Source: CAZALT01 sp964485515 (lineage in GTDB: Bacteria > Actinomycetota > Acidimicrobiia > Acidimicrobiales > Acidimicrobilacustridaceae). From it: a DNA stretch of 64,000 nucleotides. A model generated the notes under the pieces. It was not told where the DNA came from. It did no database searches and was given only the letters and a program-made list of their open reading frames with translations. Position numbers and translations under genes: made by a program. Where the stretch lies: the NCBI GenBank assembly GCA_964485515.1, contig CAZALT010000001.1:38568-102567 (forward strand). The letters are read 5' to 3'. Below, in pieces: positions 1 through 7,448 of this stretch. Numbering within the stretch: the first letter of the stretch is position 1; the number at the start of each line of letters is the position of its first letter.

Positions 1-614
1 ATCAGCAGGAACACCGAGCCGAAGTTGTCCTTCACCAGGTTGTACGACGCCGTGATCGACTCCGTGGGAGCAACATCGCGATCGATGATGTAGAAGCCGA
101 AGAAGTAGGTGAAGAACGCCACGATGAGACCGGGGATGCAGCAGAAGATGAGGCCGATCCACACCAGGATCGCCACGATGATCGAGGCGATGGCGTAGGG
201 ACCGAGCTTCTCGGTGGAGAAGAGCATGCTCGGCTCGGGCGACTCGCCCCGGACGATGGCCAGGCCGGCACGGATGAGGCCGGCTTGGAGGAGGAAGGAG
301 ATGAAGAGGCCGATCGCGGTGAAGAACCCACCGACGATGAGCCCCAGCACGACGCTGTCGATCGACGCCGTGATCACGTTGCGGAGGAAGTAGAAGACCA
401 CCTGCACCGCGACGATGATCAGCACGATCACGATGATCTGGCCGATGTACTGGACGAACTTGGTCCAGCCGTAGCTGAGGGCGGCGCCGACATCGAGGGT
501 GGCGGGGGTTCCGCCGCCTGCCGGGGTGGGGCTGCCGCCCGGAGCTGATTCAGGTGGGTACCACTTGCCGTCGGAGGCTTGCCACCAACCGGGACCCTGA
601 GGACTGTCGCTCAC
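1..614 (-). CDS. DUF2510-containing multi-pass membrane protein (partial, 3' end off the window)
   Basis: Read on the minus strand from a GTG at 612-614, with a good Shine-Dalgarno (GGGAGGAG) about 6 nt upstream. The visible 204 residues begin with a short DUF2510-type motif (PGWWQASDGKWYPPE, residues 8-22), then a Pro/Gly linker, then at least three hydrophobic segments (about residues 55-75, 90-115, 140-170) like those of the membrane proteins annotated as DUF975 or glycerophosphodiesterase membrane domain. DUF2510 is a short Trp-rich motif of actinobacterial membrane proteins with no assigned biochemistry. The gene runs off the left edge, so its C-terminus is unknown. It is easy to miss because the start is GTG. 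Function unknown; location in the cytoplasmic membrane is inferred from the hydrophobic segments. Confidence 0.8.
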   Translation of the reverse strand, partial: MSDSPQGPGWWQASDGKWYPPESAPGGSPTPAGGGTPATLDVGAALSYGWTKFVQYIGQIIVIVLIIVAVQVVFYFLRNVITASIDSVVLGLIVGGFFTAIGLFISFLLQAGLIRAGLAIVRGESPEPSMLFSTEKLGPYAIASIIVAILVWIGLIFCCIPGLIVAFFTYFFGFYIIDRDVAPTESITASYNLVKDNFGSVFLL

Positions 615-741
615 GTGTTCTCCTCCCAGGAGAGCTAGCTGTCCGGAATGCCGAACGGCCGAACATTACTCATGCCGACGGGGCAAGGGAACGATTTCGT
701 GGCATCCCGTGGCATCGAACCGGCTGCCGGGTGTCGCAGCG

Positions 742-1446
742 CTAGCGACCGACCTGGACGACGAGGCCGCGTCCGAGGAGCCGATGGAGCACGCCGCACA
801 CCGCGAACGCGCTCATGCCGAGCTCGCGGATGATGTCGGCGACGGTGGCGTGGCCGTCGACGCGGGCCAAGACGTGCCACTCGTCGGCGGTGATCGTGAC
901 GTCGAGGCCGGCAATAGCGGGGGCGAGACCCATGACGGCGGCAGTCGACGGGATCGCTTCGGCGATGACCTTCCACGCCTCGACGCGCTGGCCGGCTTCG
1001 ACCAGGACGGGCTCGTGGGGGAACTGGTGGTGACGCCCGACAGGATGCTCGTCGCCCTCGGTGAACGCGAAGGAATCGCCGCTCGGCAGCAGCAGCTCGA
1101 AGATCGCACCGGTGGTCTGCTCGAGCAGGACCCGCTCGACGAGCTCGGCGTCGGCGCCGTCGTCGAGGAAGGTCGTCACCAGCGGCGTGCCCTGCTCGGC
1201 GGAGCGCATGGCCCGGTCCCACCCGTCGGCGTTCGTCACGCCGGAACCGATGAACACCTGCTTCAAGGTCGGCCCCGTGTCGGACACCGCGATGGTGAGC
1301 GCACCTTCGTGCACCGCGAGCATCCCGGGACTCGCCCCTTCGAAGCGCACCACGCCCGACTTGCGTCCGATCGACAGCAGATGCAGGAGGTCGTCGAGGG
1401 GGAAGTCGTCGAGGGTGCCGGTGAGATCCGCGCCATGGTCCGTCAT
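742..1446 (-). CDS. DUF4388 domain protein (PatA-like N-terminal domain)
   Basis: A 234-residue protein whose first 100 residues (LTGTLDDFPLDDLLHLLSIGRKSGVVRF) have the DUF4388 pattern found at the N-terminus of PatA-type response regulators and in stand-alone proteins near roadblock/small-GTPase genes. The remainder, with two further alpha/beta stretches (TTGAIFELLLPSGDSF; TADEWHVLARVDGHATVADII), looks like a winged-helix-like tail. The open frame extends another 72 codons upstream, but that part is Arg/Pro-rich and not protein-like. The ATG at 1446 fits better because a TACCTT box ends 7 nt before it. It lies divergent from the conservon kinase. A role in the same signalling or polarity circuit is inference from gene context only. 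Confidence 0.75.
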   Translation of the reverse strand: MTDHGADLTGTLDDFPLDDLLHLLSIGRKSGVVRFEGASPGMLAVHEGALTIAVSDTGPTLKQVFIGSGVTNADGWDRAMRSAEQGTPLVTTFLDDGADAELVERVLLEQTTGAIFELLLPSGDSFAFTEGDEHPVGRHHQFPHEPVLVEAGQRVEAWKVIAEAIPSTAAVMGLAPAIAGLDVTITADEWHVLARVDGHATVADIIRELGMSAFAVCGVLHRLLGRGLVVQVGR

Positions 1447-1453
1447 GTCTGCG

Positions 1454-1459
1454 AAGGTA
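1454..1459 (-). promoter_or_regulatory. -10 box for a leaderless DUF4388 transcript
   Basis: TACCTT on the minus strand, 7 nt before the ATG at 1446, with no Shine-Dalgarno between them. This is the TANNNT-plus-6/7-nt arrangement seen at many starts in this window. Transcription would start at or next to the ATG. Confidence 0.5.
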
Positions 1460-1797
1460 CAGCCTGTCGTCGACCGCCGTCCGGGTCCCCCGGGAGACGG
1501 ATGCGGGCGAGCGGGTCGCTCGAGGGGAGCGCCCGAAGGGGAGGTGCCGTGGGGAGCGTGCTGATGCTGGTGCAGGCAGGGTCGATCTCGCGTGCCGACG
1601 CGGCTGTAGGTCCTACGATCCACCGTCCTAGGCCGTTCGGCCCTACTCGGCAGCGCAGACACCTTCGTGGTCGTTTCTTGCTCAACAACGGGCCGAGAAC
1701 GCCGATGTGACCAGTGTGGCCTTCGGCCCGGTGTGTGGTGTGGGGACGGAACGCGAGGCGTGCTCGCCGAACGAACTGGCGCACAGGAGTGAGTGAG
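1460..1797. other. Divergent intergenic region between the DUF4388 gene and the conservon
   Basis: About 340 bases without a convincing gene. It contains a GTAGG-T-CCTAC inverted repeat near 1608-1618 and a second CCTAG/CTAC-rich stretch just after it, which could be operator sites for the conservon promoter. I could not fix a -35/-10 pair with confidence. The 3' end holds a strong Shine-Dalgarno (AGGAG, 1785-1789) that serves the short upstream ORF at 1798. Confidence 0.4.
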
Positions 1798-1833
1798 ATG
1801 GACACGGATCGACGAAACGGCAGAGGCAACTGA
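1798..1833 (+). CDS. Putative 11-residue leader peptide coupled to the kinase gene
   Basis: ATG at 1798 preceded by AGGAG with an 8-nt spacer, the best ribosome-binding site in the region. It encodes MDTDRRNGRGN and stops with TGA at 1831-1833. The last base of that stop is the first base of the kinase ATG (TGATG). The kinase itself has only a weak site. The arrangement suggests that ribosomes enter at the short ORF and restart at the kinase by translational coupling. The alternative is that the AGGAG serves an unrecognised leader with no peptide role. Confidence 0.5.
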   Translation: MDTDRRNGRGN

Positions 1834-4463
1834 TGCTGCGAAACATGAAGGTCAGCACCAAGCTCGTCACGGTGCTCGCGGCACCGGTGCTGGTGCTGAT
1901 CATCCTCGCCGCCGTGGGCGTGCAGGAACGAAGCAACGAGTCGAGCGACGCCATGCGCGTCAAGGAGCTCACCGAGTTCGTGACCGTCAACTCGACGCTC
2001 ATCAACGCGCTCGAGTGGGAGATGGTGCTCTCGGGGGCCTTCCTCGGCTCCGACAGCAGCGATGAGTACAGCGCTCAACTCGACGAGCAGAAGGGCCGCA
2101 CCGACGAGGCCTACGCCGCGTTCACCGCTGCGGTCGACTCCGTCGATCCTGGCAAGGACAGCGATGCCATCGCCGACGCGCTCGACAACGCCGAGCTGCG
2201 CCTGGCCAACCTCAAGACCTACCGCACCTCGGTGGAGCTCGGCCAGAGCATCCCGACCGACGTCATCAGCAACTACTCGAGCACCGCGGGCGACCTCATC
2301 GCCGTCAACAGCCAGATGGTGCAGGTGGCATCAGATCCGCAGCTGCTGCTCGGATTGAACACCGTCGCCAACTTCGAGCGCATCCTCCAGGCGCGCAGCA
2401 CCACCTACGCGTTGGGTGTCTCGGTCGCGGCAGCGGGCGAGTTCAGCGATGCCGCAGGCGTGCGATGCGAGGTGGCTCCCAACGGCCAGCTGGTCACCGA
2501 GCCCTGCGTGTCGTTCAACGCGATGACCGCGTCGCTCGACCAGGAGACCCAGGCAACCACCTCGTTCGACGAGAACGCGTCGAAGGCCGACAAGGACGTC
2601 AAGACGAACGCCATGGCCGCGCTGCCGGTCGACTCGCTCAGCGAGGACATCATCCAGGAGGGCTCGGAGGGCAACGACGTCGAGGTCTCCGCCGAGGAGT
2701 ACCTGGCCGAGGCCCAGGCCGCCACCACCGGTCTCAACGAGGTCGAGGCTCTCTACATCAGCCAGGTCATCAAGACCGCCAACGACCTCGTGGCCAGCGC
2801 CGATGCTGCCGCCCGCGTCTACTTCGTCGTGGCGCTGGCCGCCATCGCCATCGCGCTGATCATCGCCTACGCCGTCGCCCGGGCCACCACCGGCCCGCTG
2901 CGCAAGCTCACCAACGCCGCCTACTCGCTGTCCACCGACAAGCTGCCGGGCCTGGTCGAGCGGCTGCGAAACCCGGCGGCGGGCGACGAACCGCTGTCGG
3001 CGACGCTCACCCCGATCGACATCAACTCCAAGGACGAGATCGGCCAGCTGGCCGACGCCTTCAACTCCATCCAGCAGGTGACCGTCGAAGTGGCCGAGGA
3101 GCAGGCCCTCCTGCTCCGCAAGGGCATCGGCGACATCTTCATCAACCTGGCCCGTCGCAACCAGACGTTGCTCGACCGCCAGATCGAGTTCATCGATCAG
3201 CTCGAGGCCCACGAGGAAGACCCCGACCAGCTCGACAACCTCTTCAAGCTCGACCACCTCGCCACCCGCATGCGGCGAAACGCCGAGTCGCTGCTCGTGC
3301 TCGCCGGCGCCGAGCCGCCCCGCCGTCGTGGCCGGCCCGTGTCACTGGCCGACGTGGTGCGCGTGGCCATCGGCGAGGTCGAGGACTTCGCCCGCATCCA
3401 ACTGCTGGCCCTCGACGAGGCCACCGTCGGCGGCAACGTGGCGGTCGACCTCGCCCACCTGCTCTCCGAGCTCATGGAGAACGCCACGCACTTCTCGCCG
3501 CCGGACACGTCGGTCGAGATCGTGGGCCATCGCGCCGGTGCCGAGGGCTACATCCTGTCGGTCTCCGACCAGGGCATCGGCATGACCGCAGATCAGCTCG
3601 CCGAGGCCAACACGCAGCTGGCCCGTCCGCCGCTCGTCGGCCTCGCCCTGTCCCGTTCGCTCGGCTTCATCGTGATCGGCCGTCTCTCGCAGCGCTTCAG
3701 CGTGTCGGTCAAGCTCACGGCGTCGCCGTCGGGCGGCGTGACCGCCCTCGTCACGCTGCCAGCGGACCTCATCAGCTACCCCGACGACGAGCTGGGCGAC
3801 GGCGCCGACGCCATCGAGGCCGCGGTGGTCTCCGACACGGTGATCGACGACGAACTGGCCATCGATGTCACCGACTCAGCCGACGGCGCGGTCGACACCG
3901 TCGAGGCCGAGGCGGTCGTCGATGAGGTCGTCGCCGAGACCACCGACGAGCGCGAGCCGTACGGTGCCGACGATGCCCTCGACTTCGATGGCGACGGAGC
4001 CCTCGGCGACGACCTCCTCGACGAGCTCGTCAGCGAAGCAACCCCAGGCGACGACGAGTTCGATCGAGGCCTCCAGTCGCTGGTGAGCGACGAGCTCGCA
4101 CCCGGCCCGGTCGAGCCGTCGAGCGATGATCGCGCCGGGATCACCCCCAAGGACGACAAGCTCCTCGCTCCCACCGACAGGGTCGATACCAGCCCCGAAC
4201 CGGTCGCGGAGCCCGTCGCGCCCGCCGGTCCCGAACTGGCCACCGGCGAGGCCAAGCCGCTCACCGCGGCGGGTCTCGTGCGCCGGACCCCGCGCAAGCG
4301 CGAAGCTTCCGACACCCCGACGGAATCGGCCATGACTGCCGCCCGCCCCACCAATTCGTCGGCCCGTTCACCCGAAGAAGTTCGAAAGATGTTGTCCCGG
4401 TACCGTTCAGGCCTCAACAAAGGCCGCAATGATGCCGATTCGGATAGCACCACCGATTCGTAA
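1833..4463 (+). CDS. Conservon sensor histidine kinase (CvnA-like, NIT-HAMP-HATPase)
   Basis: 876 residues. An N-terminal membrane anchor (residues 9-28) is followed by an extracytoplasmic helical sensor of the nitrate/nitrite-sensing (NIT) type (about 40-325), a second membrane helix (about 328-350), a HAMP-like segment, and the dimerisation region typical of CvnA proteins (LFKLDHLATRMRRNAESLLVL). The HATPase shows the N-box ELMENATHFSPP and G1 box DQGIGMT. The last 230 residues are acidic and low in complexity, ending in the conserved SPEEVRKMLSRYRSGL motif of this family. In Streptomyces, CvnA proteins form a membrane complex with the three proteins encoded next, resembling a G-protein-coupled receptor system. 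No linked response regulator is present. Its signal is unknown. Translation is probably coupled to the upstream 11-codon ORF. Confidence 0.9.
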   Translation: MLRNMKVSTKLVTVLAAPVLVLIILAAVGVQERSNESSDAMRVKELTEFVTVNSTLINALEWEMVLSGAFLGSDSSDEYSAQLDEQKGRTDEAYAAFTAAVDSVDPGKDSDAIADALDNAELRLANLKTYRTSVELGQSIPTDVISNYSSTAGDLIAVNSQMVQVASDPQLLLGLNTVANFERILQARSTTYALGVSVAAAGEFSDAAGVRCEVAPNGQLVTEPCVSFNAMTASLDQETQATTSFDENASKADKDVKTNAMAALPVDSLSEDIIQEGSEGNDVEVSAEEYLAEAQAATTGLNEVEALYISQVIKTANDLVASADAAARVYFVVALAAIAIALIIAYAVARATTGPLRKLTNAAYSLSTDKLPGLVERLRNPAAGDEPLSATLTPIDINSKDEIGQLADAFNSIQQVTVEVAEEQALLLRKGIGDIFINLARRNQTLLDRQIEFIDQLEAHEEDPDQLDNLFKLDHLATRMRRNAESLLVLAGAEPPRRRGRPVSLADVVRVAIGEVEDFARIQLLALDEATVGGNVAVDLAHLLSELMENATHFSPPDTSVEIVGHRAGAEGYILSVSDQGIGMTADQLAEANTQLARPPLVGLALSRSLGFIVIGRLSQRFSVSVKLTASPSGGVTALVTLPADLISYPDDELGDGADAIEAAVVSDTVIDDELAIDVTDSADGAVDTVEAEAVVDEVVAETTDEREPYGADDALDFDGDGALGDDLLDELVSEATPGDDEFDRGLQSLVSDELAPGPVEPSSDDRAGITPKDDKLLAPTDRVDTSPEPVAEPVAPAGPELATGEAKPLTAAGLVRRTPRKREASDTPTESAMTAARPTNSSARSPEEVRKMLSRYRSGLNKGRNDADSDSTTDS

Positions 4464-4501
4464 GATCGTCCTGGTCGCCCACGCGGAGGAATGACACAAC
4501 A

Positions 4502-4921
4502 ATGGAACTGAGCTCGGAAGCCAGAAACCTCAACTGGCTCGTGCAGAACTTCGCTGAGCGCGTGCCCGGCGTCAACGAGGCGGTGGTGGTCTCGTCCGAC
4601 GGTCTGCCCATCGCCACCTCGTCGGGTCTCGACCGCGATGGTGCCGACCGGTTCGCCGCGGTGTCATCGGGCCTCATCGGCCTCGCCTACGGCGCGGCAG
4701 GTCGCTTCGGCGGCGGCGCGGTCAACGAGGTCATCATCGAGATGGAGAACGCCTTCCTCTTCGTCACCGGCATCAGCGACGGGTCGTGCCTCGCCTGTGT
4801 CGCCTCGGCCGAGTGCGATGTCGGCCTCGTCGGCTACGAGATGGCCGTGCTCGTCGAGAAGGCGGGAGCTGTGCTCACGCCCGAGATCCGCGCCGAGCTC
4901 CAGAGCGCGCTTCCACGATGA
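4502..4921 (+). CDS. Roadblock/LC7 domain protein (CvnB-like)
   Basis: 139 residues that are entirely a roadblock/LC7 fold (NLNWLVQNFAERVPGVNEAVVVSSDGLPIA at the N-terminus). In characterised systems these proteins act as regulators of a cognate small GTPase (MglB/MglA; CvnB/CvnD). It lies 38 nt after the kinase, and its TGA overlaps the ATG of the DUF742 gene (ATGA), so the two are translationally coupled. It is very probably cytoplasmic and part of the kinase-GTPase complex. Confidence 0.92.
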   Translation: MELSSEARNLNWLVQNFAERVPGVNEAVVVSSDGLPIATSSGLDRDGADRFAAVSSGLIGLAYGAAGRFGGGAVNEVIIEMENAFLFVTGISDGSCLACVASAECDVGLVGYEMAVLVEKAGAVLTPEIRAELQSALPR

Positions 4922-5289
4922 GCCCCACCGGCGACGACGACGACATCCCCGGCTTCCGCGTACGTTCGTACGTGCTGACCGGTGGACGGACGCGTTCGAA
5001 CGCCGATCTTCCCCTCGAGACCCTCGTCAAGGTCACCGCTCAGGGTGTGTCCGCTGCACCCAGACTGGCCCTTGAGCGCAAGCAGATCGTCGAGCTGTGC
5101 TCCGCACCGCTCTCGGTCGCCGAGGTCTCGGCCCACCTCCACCTCCCGCTCGGGGTCGCCCGAGTGCTGGTGGGCGACATGAGCGAAGAAGGCTTCCTCA
5201 TGAGCTTCAAGCCACAACACGCCGCCACCGGCGAACGTCCAGACCTCAAACTTCTCGAAAGGGTGCTCGATGGCCTTCAAGCGCTCTGA
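4918..5289 (+). CDS. DUF742 protein (CvnC-like)
   Basis: 123 residues starting at the ATG that overlaps the roadblock stop codon. The signature VRSYVLTGGRT near the N-terminus and the winged-helix-like LSVAEVSAHLHLPLGVARVLV match DUF742, the third member of actinobacterial conservons. Its biochemical role is unknown. A part in the complex is inferred from invariant gene order. The 3' end overlaps the start of the GTPase gene by 20 nt. Confidence 0.92.
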   Translation: MSPTGDDDDIPGFRVRSYVLTGGRTRSNADLPLETLVKVTAQGVSAAPRLALERKQIVELCSAPLSVAEVSAHLHLPLGVARVLVGDMSEEGFLMSFKPQHAATGERPDLKLLERVLDGLQAL

Positions 5290-5878
5290 GGCAGATGCCT
5301 CGGGTGAACAGGAATCGGAGAGTGCTCCGCTTCCCGTCAAGATCATCGTCGCCGGCGGTTTCGCCGTCGGTAAAACGACCTTCGTCGGATCGATCTCGGA
5401 GATCGCCCCGCTCACGACGGAGGCGGCCATGACCAAGGTCGCCGAAGGCATCGACGAGACGGGGGGCGTGAACACCGGCAAGACCTCGACCACCGTCGCC
5501 ATGGACTTCGGTCGCATCACCTTGGGTGAGGACCTCATCCTCTACCTGTTCGGCACCCCCGGGCAGGACCGGTTCAAGTTCATGTGGGACGACCTGGTGC
5601 GAGGCGCCATCGGCGCCGTCGTGCTGGTCGACACCAATCGCCTGGCCGACTGCTTCCCAGCCGTCGACTACATGGAGACCAACGGCGTGCCGTTCATCGT
5701 GGGGGTCAACCTCTTCCACGGCAAGCAGTTCCATGCGCTCGAGGACGTCCGTGAAGCCCTCGCGGTGCCCGCCGACGTGCCGATGATCACCACCGACGCC
5801 CGTGATCGCGCCCAGACGAAATCGGCCCTGCTCGAACTCGTGCAGCACGCGCTCATCCGGGCGTCCACCGGCGCCTGA
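5270..5878 (+). CDS. Conservon small GTP/ATP-binding protein (CvnD-like)
   Basis: 202 residues. Walker A GGFAVGKTT (residues 29-37), a long switch region, and the FGTPGQDRF switch II motif (about 97-105) identify it as a Ras-like small GTPase of the conservon/MglA group. The usual NKxD base-specificity motif is absent: the equivalent stretch reads GVNLFHG, which is normal in this family and is why it is often called an ATP/GTP-binding protein. It overlaps the DUF742 gene. A strong hairpin follows at 5916-5949 and probably ends the operon. Confidence 0.93.
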   Translation: MAFKRSEADASGEQESESAPLPVKIIVAGGFAVGKTTFVGSISEIAPLTTEAAMTKVAEGIDETGGVNTGKTSTTVAMDFGRITLGEDLILYLFGTPGQDRFKFMWDDLVRGAIGAVVLVDTNRLADCFPAVDYMETNGVPFIVGVNLFHGKQFHALEDVREALAVPADVPMITTDARDRAQTKSALLELVQHALIRASTGA

Positions 5879-5915
5879 CCCTCCGGGGTCCGCCCCCGAC
5901 GACCGCTGTTCTGAA

Positions 5916-5949
5916 CGCCTGGTGCCGACCGCGTGGTCGGCACCAGGCG
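5916..5949 (+). terminator. Hairpin terminator after the conservon
   Basis: Perfect 15-bp inverted repeat (cgcctggtgccgacc, 4-nt loop, ggtcggcaccaggcg), 38 nt after the GTPase stop. There is no T-tract, which is common for actinobacterial terminators. Confidence 0.65.
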
Positions 5950-6013
5950 CGAGCGGGCCGGGGTCGACGGTGTGCGGTCCGTCGCGCCGGGCCCTCGACG
6001 CTCCGGTCCTTGG

Positions 6014-6019
6014 TACCGT
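6014..6019 (+). promoter_or_regulatory. -10 box for the GT2 gene
   Basis: TACCGT six nt before the GTG at 6026, with no Shine-Dalgarno. This is a leaderless-type arrangement and supports the GTG start over the earlier ATG in the same frame. Confidence 0.45.
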
Positions 6020-6025
6020 GCGGGC

Positions 6026-6964
6026 GTGGCCATCCCCCCGACCGCGCCGGACGAGCCTTCGACCTCGTCCGCCCATCAGCACGACCACGAGCTCGATCTG
6101 GTGGTCTCCGTCGTCGTCGTGCACTGGAACCAGCCCGACCGATGTGCGACGACGCTCGAGCGCCTCGCCCACCAGGGCGTTCCGGTCCTGGCCATCGTCG
6201 TCGACAACGGCTCGTCCCCGACAGCGCTTGCTCGGCTGCGCGAGGTCGTGGCGGCTTCCCCGGTGGCCACTGAACTGGTCGAGCTCGGCGCCAACACCGG
6301 ATTCGGGCCCGCGGCGAACACCGGGCTGCGACGATGGCTGGCGCGACCGCAGGGCACCTGGGGGGTCGTCGTCCCGCACGACGCGCTGCCCGACGACGAC
6401 ACGCTGAAGCTCCTCATCGCCGCGGCCGAGGACCAGCCTCGCGCCGGTCTGGCCTGCGCCGACGTGGGCGACGGCCACATCCCCGTGCACGACCCCTACT
6501 TCGGAGGCATGACGATCCCCGGTGGGGGACGAGGTGGATGGGAGGACGTGGACTACCCCCACGGCACCCTCATGGCCGTGCGCCGCGTCTGTGCCGAGGA
6601 CATCGGGCTGTTCGACGAGCGCTACTTCGCGTATTGCGAGGAGGCCGATCTCGGCGCCCGGGCCCGCCGTGCCGGGTGGCAGGTCGGACTCGTCCGTGGC
6701 GTGCGGGTCACCAACCCGTCCATGCGGTCGGGGAGCCCGGTCGTCGACTACCTAATGCACCGCAACACGTTGCTGCTCGTGCGGGAGCACGCCGGGCGGT
6801 ACCACGCGACGATCCGGTTCCTCATCGCCGTGTTCCAGTTGGCGCGCGGGCTGGTCGATCCGTCGGCTCGCCCGCTGCTCTACGACGCACGGGGTCGGAT
6901 ACGTGGCTTGGTCGACTACGCACGCGGCCGCTTCGGTCCACCCCCAAGCGATCTCCTGCCCTGA
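6026..6964 (+). CDS. Family 2 glycosyltransferase (rhamnosyltransferase-like)
   Basis: 312 residues if the GTG at 6026 is used; the frame is open from 5933, but the extra residues are not conserved-looking and overlap the terminator region. Motifs: VSVVVVHWNQPD at the N-terminus, VDNGSS (nucleotide-binding loop), ELGANTGFGPAANTGL, then HGTLMAVRR and YFAYCEEADLGARARRAGW, the pattern of GT2 enzymes such as WbbL-type rhamnosyltransferases. The usual DxD is replaced by PHDALPDDD. The product is probably cytoplasmic and membrane-associated, and would transfer an activated sugar to a lipid-linked or polysaccharide acceptor. Donor and acceptor cannot be read from sequence. Confidence 0.85.
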   Translation: MAIPPTAPDEPSTSSAHQHDHELDLVVSVVVVHWNQPDRCATTLERLAHQGVPVLAIVVDNGSSPTALARLREVVAASPVATELVELGANTGFGPAANTGLRRWLARPQGTWGVVVPHDALPDDDTLKLLIAAAEDQPRAGLACADVGDGHIPVHDPYFGGMTIPGGGRGGWEDVDYPHGTLMAVRRVCAEDIGLFDERYFAYCEEADLGARARRAGWQVGLVRGVRVTNPSMRSGSPVVDYLMHRNTLLLVREHAGRYHATIRFLIAVFQLARGLVDPSARPLLYDARGRIRGLVDYARGRFGPPPSDLLP

Positions 6965-7012
6965 TGGGCCTGTCTCTTCGTCTCGTGTCGCCTCAGGTCG
7001 AGCGTAGGAACG

Positions 7013-7028
7013 ACGGACCATGGTCCGT
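7013..7028. terminator. Palindrome between convergent GT2 and DUF2516 genes
   Basis: Perfect 16-bp palindrome acggaccatggtccgt, flanked by shorter complementary arms (ggtcg/cgacc), in the 103-nt gap between two convergent genes. It is probably a bidirectional terminator. Confidence 0.45.
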
Positions 7029-7067
7029 TCGAGCGACCCTTCCGGTGCGTGTGGGCGTGCCCGGCGG

Positions 7068-7340
7068 TCAACCGAGCTCGGGTACCTGACCGTCCTCGGC
7101 TGCGGCGATCGCGGGGCGCACCTTCAGCAGGTACCAGCCCGAGATGGCGATGCCGACGACGACCATGAGCATCCCGAACAGGATGGCGGCCATCCACACC
7201 GCCTGGCGTCGCCCGGACAGCGCCCACGCCCAGCCGGGTCGCCGGGCGCAGTCGAGCAGGGCCCACACGGAGAGCGCGAGCGGGAGGCAGGCGAACGCGG
7301 TGACGGCCACCGCACCCATCAGCTCACCGAATCCATCCAC
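7068..7340 (-). CDS. DUF2516 small membrane protein
   Basis: 90 residues with two hydrophobic helices (about 8-26 and 45-66) separated by the basic loop LLDCARRPGWAW, the pattern of the actinobacterial DUF2516 family. The frame is open to 7379. I place the start at the GTG at 7340 because a TACCGT box ends exactly 6 nt upstream; an ATG at 7319 is the alternative. Function unknown. Confidence 0.75.
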   Translation of the reverse strand: MDGFGELMGAVAVTAFACLPLALSVWALLDCARRPGWAWALSGRRQAVWMAAILFGMLMVVVGIAISGWYLLKVRPAIAAAEDGQVPELG

Positions 7341-7346
7341 AGGTTC

Positions 7347-7352
7347 ACGGTA
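7347..7352 (-). promoter_or_regulatory. -10 box for DUF2516 gene
   Basis: TACCGT on the minus strand, 6 nt before GTG 7340; leaderless-type spacing identical to that of the GT2 gene at 6026. Confidence 0.45.
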
Positions 7353-7448
7353 CCGGCCCACCTCAGAGGCCGGCGGCACATGCTCCGCTCCCGCAGCTTC
7401 TGTCCTACGGCGCGGCGTCGGGGCGATGAGCCCCGGCGTCGGACCCGA

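Noticed and set aside
1447..1662. 72-residue N-terminal extension of the DUF4388 protein
   Set aside because: Arg/Pro/Ser-rich sequence with no conservation-like pattern; a -10 box lies inside it, placing the start at 1446.
2331..3257. 308-codon minus-strand frame inside the kinase gene
   Set aside because: Antisense shadow of the NIT/HAMP region; the plus-strand protein has clear kinase motifs.
5933..6025. N-terminal extension of the GT2 protein (ATG at 5933)
   Set aside because: It overlaps the conservon terminator region, lacks a ribosome-binding site, and the GTG at 6026 has a leaderless-type box.
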